This document shows positions 61,462-64,000 of a DNA stretch of 64,000 nucleotides, in pieces. The stretch lies in contig CAZQCG010000011.1 in the NCBI GenBank assembly GCA_964592425.1, positions 68,633 through 132,632 on the forward strand, given 5' to 3'. Made by a program: the position numbers and the translations under genes. This DNA is from Viridilinea sp964592425 (lineage in GTDB: Bacteria > Chloroflexota > Chloroflexia > Chloroflexales > Chloroflexaceae). How positions within the stretch are numbered: position 1 is the first letter of the stretch; each line of letters opens with the position of its first letter. A model generated the notes under the pieces. It was not told the origin of the DNA and ran no database searches. It worked only from the letters and a program-made list of their open reading frames with translations.

Positions 61462-62349
61462 TCACCTGAGCACGCCGCGGCGGCGCAGGCGTCCGAGCAC
61501 AAACTCTTCAAGCGGTACCGCCGTATCGACGACAAGGTAGCCGATGCCACGGCCACTACAGAAACGTGCGATCTCGGCCTGCCAGTCCGCCAGGTGTTGG
61601 CGATAGCGCTGGAGCAGATCGAGGTCGGCGCTGATCTCAACCGGCGCACCACTCTCGACATCAACCAGGCGCAGGTCGCCGTCAAATTGAGGATCAAGCT
61701 CCTGCGGGGCAAGCATATGCATCACAGTAATCTCAAAAGGGCGTGAGGCGAGAGCGCTCAGGGCATCCTTCCAGCCAGCATCAAGCAGGTCGGAGCAGAG
61801 CAGGAGCGGGCCAGGGGTGCCAGCAGTCTGCATATAGCGGCGACAAGCCTGGGCCAGATCACCGCTCTGGGCAGGGCTGAGGCGCTGGAGAAAGTTGAAG
61901 AGCGGCACGGCACCACGCTTGCCACGCACACCCGGCAGATGGGCCGCGCCACTCGCGGTAGCAAAAGCCGTCACACTGACCCGGTCGAGGTTGGCAAGGG
62001 CGATGTAGCCGAAAGCAGCGGCAAGCTGGCGAGCATAGTGCAGCTTGTTCGGCTCACCCCAGTCCATCGAAGCGCTGGTGTCGATCAACAGGTGGACACT
62101 CAACTCCTCCTCAGCCACAAAGAGCTTGAGGAAGATGCGCTCCATACGCGCATAGAGGTTCCAGTCGATCTGGCGAATATCGTCGCCGACGGTGTAGGGG
62201 CGAAAGTCAGCAAACTCGACTGAGGCACCCCGCCGCGGGCTACGCCGCTCACCCTGAATGTCGCCAGCCATTGCCCGGCGGGTCTGGAGGGCAAGCCGGT
62301 CGAGCTTACGCAGGAAGGCTGAATCGAGGAGGGAGGTCTGGGTGGCCAA
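61462..62349 (-). CDS. DUF58 protein with VWA-like domain
   Basis: A 295-residue DUF58 protein. The signature is VEFADFRPYTVGDDIRQIDWNLYARMERIFLKLFVAEEE (in parts: YTVGDDIRQIDWN). A VWA-like fold follows with LLIDTSASMDWG (DxSxS). DUF58 proteins are partners of MoxR AAA+ ATPases in chaperone-like complexes. It is 4 bp downstream of the moxR gene. Confidence 0.93.
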   Translation of the reverse strand: MATQTSLLDSAFLRKLDRLALQTRRAMAGDIQGERRSPRRGASVEFADFRPYTVGDDIRQIDWNLYARMERIFLKLFVAEEELSVHLLIDTSASMDWGEPNKLHYARQLAAAFGYIALANLDRVSVTAFATASGAAHLPGVRGKRGAVPLFNFLQRLSPAQSGDLAQACRRYMQTAGTPGPLLLCSDLLDAGWKDALSALASRPFEITVMHMLAPQELDPQFDGDLRLVDVESGAPVEISADLDLLQRYRQHLADWQAEIARFCSGRGIGYLVVDTAVPLEEFVLGRLRRRGVLR

Positions 62350-62353
62350 GGGG

Positions 62354-63364
62354 CTACTCCGCCTTTATTGCCTCAAGCACCCCAAGCACCACCTTATCGG
62401 ACGCAATGCCCTCAGCCTGGGCCTCAAAGTTGAGCACCACCCGATGGCGCAGGGCAGGCAGCGCAGCCGCCTTAAGGTCGGCAAAGGCGACATTGAAGCG
62501 ACCGTCGAGCAAGGCCAGGATCTTGCCAGCCAGGATGAGTGCCTGCATACCACGGGGCGAGGCACCGTAGCGCACATACTGGCGGGTGATCGCAGCGGCA
62601 TCTTTGCTCTCCGGGTGGGTCGCGGTGATCAAACGCGCCGCGTAGGCCAGCACATGGCTGGCGATGGGCACAGTACGGGCAAGCTCCTGCATTTCGAGAA
62701 TCATCGCACCGCTAGTGACATGACGCGTAGCGGCTTTGTGTGCGCCGGTGGTACGCTGGGCAATCTCGACCAGCTCAGCGGTGGTGGGGAAGCCCACATT
62801 GATCTTGAAGAAGAAGCGGTCGAGCTGAGCCTCCGGCAGCGGGTAGGTACCCTCCATCTCGAGCGGGTTCTGCGTAGCGAGCACGAAGAAGGGCGCATCA
62901 AGGCGGTGAATAGTCTTAGCCACAGTCACCGTCTGCTCTTGCATAGCCTCAAGCAGGGCCGACTGGGTCTTGGGCGTAGCGCGGTTAATCTCGTCGGCGA
63001 GCACCAGGTTGGCAAAGATCGGGCCGGGCTCAAAGCGGAAATTCTTGCGGCCCTGCTCATCCTCGCTGATCAAAGTTGTGCCGATAATATCGGCTGGCAT
63101 CAGGTCGGGCGTGAACTGGATGCGCGAGAAGCCGCACTCGATCACCTCGGCGAGCGTGCGCACGAGGGTCGTCTTGGCCAGACCGGGCACGCCTTCAAGC
63201 AGGGCGTTGCCACCAGCAAGTAGCGTAATCACCGCCTGGCGGATCAATTCACGCTGGCCGACGATCACCTTGCCCACCTCGGCCTCGATCAGGTTGGCCT
63301 GCTCACGAAAGGTATCAGGACTGAGCGCAGCAGCGCGCGTCTGGGCTGGCATCGATGTGGTCAT
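62354..63364 (-). CDS. MoxR family AAA+ ATPase
   Basis: A 336-residue MoxR ATPase. Walker A GVPGLAKTTLVRTLAE, the RIQFTPDLMPADIIGT insert and Walker B LVLADEINRATPKTQSALLEAMQE are intact, and VLATQNPLEMEGTYPLPEAQLDRF carries sensor 1 and the arginine finger region. MoxR ATPases remodel or activate VWA partners; the two VWA genes downstream fit. It is 15 bp after the repeat protein gene. Confidence 0.95.
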   Translation of the reverse strand: MTTSMPAQTRAAALSPDTFREQANLIEAEVGKVIVGQRELIRQAVITLLAGGNALLEGVPGLAKTTLVRTLAEVIECGFSRIQFTPDLMPADIIGTTLISEDEQGRKNFRFEPGPIFANLVLADEINRATPKTQSALLEAMQEQTVTVAKTIHRLDAPFFVLATQNPLEMEGTYPLPEAQLDRFFFKINVGFPTTAELVEIAQRTTGAHKAATRHVTSGAMILEMQELARTVPIASHVLAYAARLITATHPESKDAAAITRQYVRYGASPRGMQALILAGKILALLDGRFNVAFADLKAAALPALRHRVVLNFEAQAEGIASDKVVLGVLEAIKAE

Positions 63365-63379
63365 TGCTACTCCTGGGCG

Positions 63380-64000
63380 TTACTGCTGCGGCTCCAACTG
63401 AGCGAAGTAGTCACGCACAAAGTCCTTCATATGGGGCGGAATATAGCCGCGATCAAGAGCCTCACTCGCAGCTTCGGCATAGCTAGGAAAAACTTGCTGG
63501 TAGGGCACGACGGCAGGGTTACTGAGCCCTGGCCCGCTGCCTTGTGCTTGCTGGCTCTGGCTTGTACCACCCTGGCCCGGCTGGCCCTGCACAAAGTCGG
63601 GGTTGCCAGTCTGGCCAGAGGGGCGGTAGGGCTGATAGACGCTGTCGCGGCTGCCGGAACCACTGCCTGATTGCCCGGCAGGCCGGTTGGGATTCACACT
63701 GCCGCTGTTGGGGCTTTGCCCCTGCCCAAGGTTAGGAGCGTTGGTACCACCACCCTGGCTCGGCTGACCCTGACCCTGACCCTGCTGACCCTGCTGGCCC
63801 TGCTGACCCTGCTGGCCCTGCTGGCCCTGCTGGCCCTGCTGGCCCTGCTGGCCCTGCTGGCCCTGCTGGCNNNNNNNNNNNNNNNNNNNNNNNNNNNNNN
63901 NNNNNNNNNNNNNNNNNNNNNNNNNNNNNNNNNNNNNNNNNNNNNNNNNNNNNNNNNNNNNNNNNNNNNNCCTGCTGACCCTGCTGACCCTGCTGACCCT
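63380..64000 (-). CDS. Gln/Gly-rich repeat protein, start beyond the window
   Basis: The frame is open from the stop at 63380 through the 9-bp tandem repeat to the right edge. The visible C-terminal part is QQG repeats, then PSQGGGTNAPNLGQGQSPNS, a Gln/Ser/Gly region and a globular end with VFPSYAEAASEALDRGYIPP and HMKDFVRDYFAQLEPQQ. The C-terminal 45 residues look conserved and may contact MoxR. The repeat CAGCAGGGY encodes QQG. A 100-N gap hides part of the gene, so length and start are unknown. Confidence 0.65.
   Translation of the reverse strand, partial: RVSRVSRVSRXXXXXXXXXXXXXXXXXXXXXXXXXXXXXXXXXXQQGQQGQQGQQGQQGQQGQQGQQGQQGQQGQGQGQPSQGGGTNAPNLGQGQSPNSGSVNPNRPAGQSGSGSGSRDSVYQPYRPSGQTGNPDFVQGQPGQGGTSQSQQAQGSGPGLSNPAVVPYQQVFPSYAEAASEALDRGYIPPHMKDFVRDYFAQLEPQQ
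63781..64000. repeat. 9-bp tandem repeat CCTGCTGRC with assembly gap
   Basis: Ten units of CCTGCTGGC or CCTGCTGAC lie at 63781-63870 and more than three at 63971-64000. The 9-bp period keeps the reading frame of the Gln-Gln-Gly protein. A run of exactly 100 N (63871-63970) marks a scaffold join, so the true copy number is unknown. Confidence 0.9.
63871..63970. other. assembly gap (100 N)
   Basis: One hundred N characters. The round number suggests a gap of unknown length placed by the assembler where the tandem repeat could not be bridged. Confidence 0.95.

Noticed and set aside
63781..64000. Regular short repeats that could be mistaken for a CRISPR array
   Set aside because: The unit is 9 bp with no spacers and is in frame within a coding region.

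Overview
The window reads as a chromosomal segment of a filamentous anoxygenic phototroph of the Chloroflexota, probably order Chloroflexales. This is inferred from the family content: an EF-Tu with the unusual switch I string GITIAIRHVEYQT, a CrtI-type carotenoid desaturase, a YceD-rpmF-fabH-fabD operon, MoxR/DUF58/VWA genes, and palindromic GTAGGGGCGG intergenic repeats. No 16S rRNA or tRNA is present, so a genus cannot be fixed. The right end holds a 100-N scaffold gap inside a tandem repeat. Both terminal genes are cut.

Layout. 1-5.3 kb: a partial GAF sensor, an O-methyltransferase, an ANTAR response regulator, and a fatty-acid operon (yceD, rpmF, fabH, fabD) behind a perfect consensus promoter. 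5.3-6.2 kb: a gene-poor stretch with a possible J-domain remnant. 6.2-10.6 kb: an AAA+ ATPase, a CpaF/TadA secretion ATPase and a CrtI-type desaturase, apparently one transcript. 10.7-16.1 kb: a caspase-like protein, DNA polymerase III delta, a metal-site-less M28-like membrane protein and a secreted protein with two PPC-like domains. 16.1-17.8 kb: chorismate mutase and DAHP synthase behind a promoter, a 25-residue leader peptide rich in Phe/Tyr/Trp codons and a 15-bp hairpin, i.e. a likely attenuator. 17.8-19.4 kb: rsmD, coaD and a coiled-coil gene.

19.6-42.7 kb: one continuous minus-strand translation supercluster that fuses the str, S10, spc and alpha operons with truA-rplM-rpsI: rpsL-rpsG-fusA-[methyltransferase]-tuf-rpsJ-rplCDWB-rpsS-rplV-rpsC-rplP-rpmC-rpsQ-rplNXE-rpsN-rpsH-rplFR-rpsE-rpmD-rplO-secY-adk-infA-rpmJ-rpsMKD-rpoA-rplQ-truA-rplM-rpsI. 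A strong sigma-70 promoter lies just upstream of rpsL. There are structured leaders ahead of rpsL and rpsD. map is missing between adk and infA.

42.7-53.2 kb: endonuclease V, a sulfite-oxidase-like molybdoenzyme, a pseudokinase-WD40 receptor-like protein, a clan-A glycoside hydrolase, a DapA-family aldolase, and a 1147-residue PqqD-M50-cyclic nucleotide binding domain fusion divergent from a small conserved-looking ORF. 53.2-58.7 kb: primary-type sigma factor, PTS enzyme I, acyl-CoA dehydrogenase and a GCS2-type carboxylate-amine ligase. 58.8-64 kb: a MoxR-DUF58-Uma2-BatA/VWA cluster headed by a Gln/Gly tandem-repeat protein.

The best candidates for something new are the aromatic attenuator (17.58-17.76 kb), the structured RNA in front of rpsD (23.47-23.54 kb), the pseudokinase-WD40 protein and the PqqD-M50-CNBD fusion. 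All functional statements are from reading the sequence and family knowledge. No database search or folding program was run.
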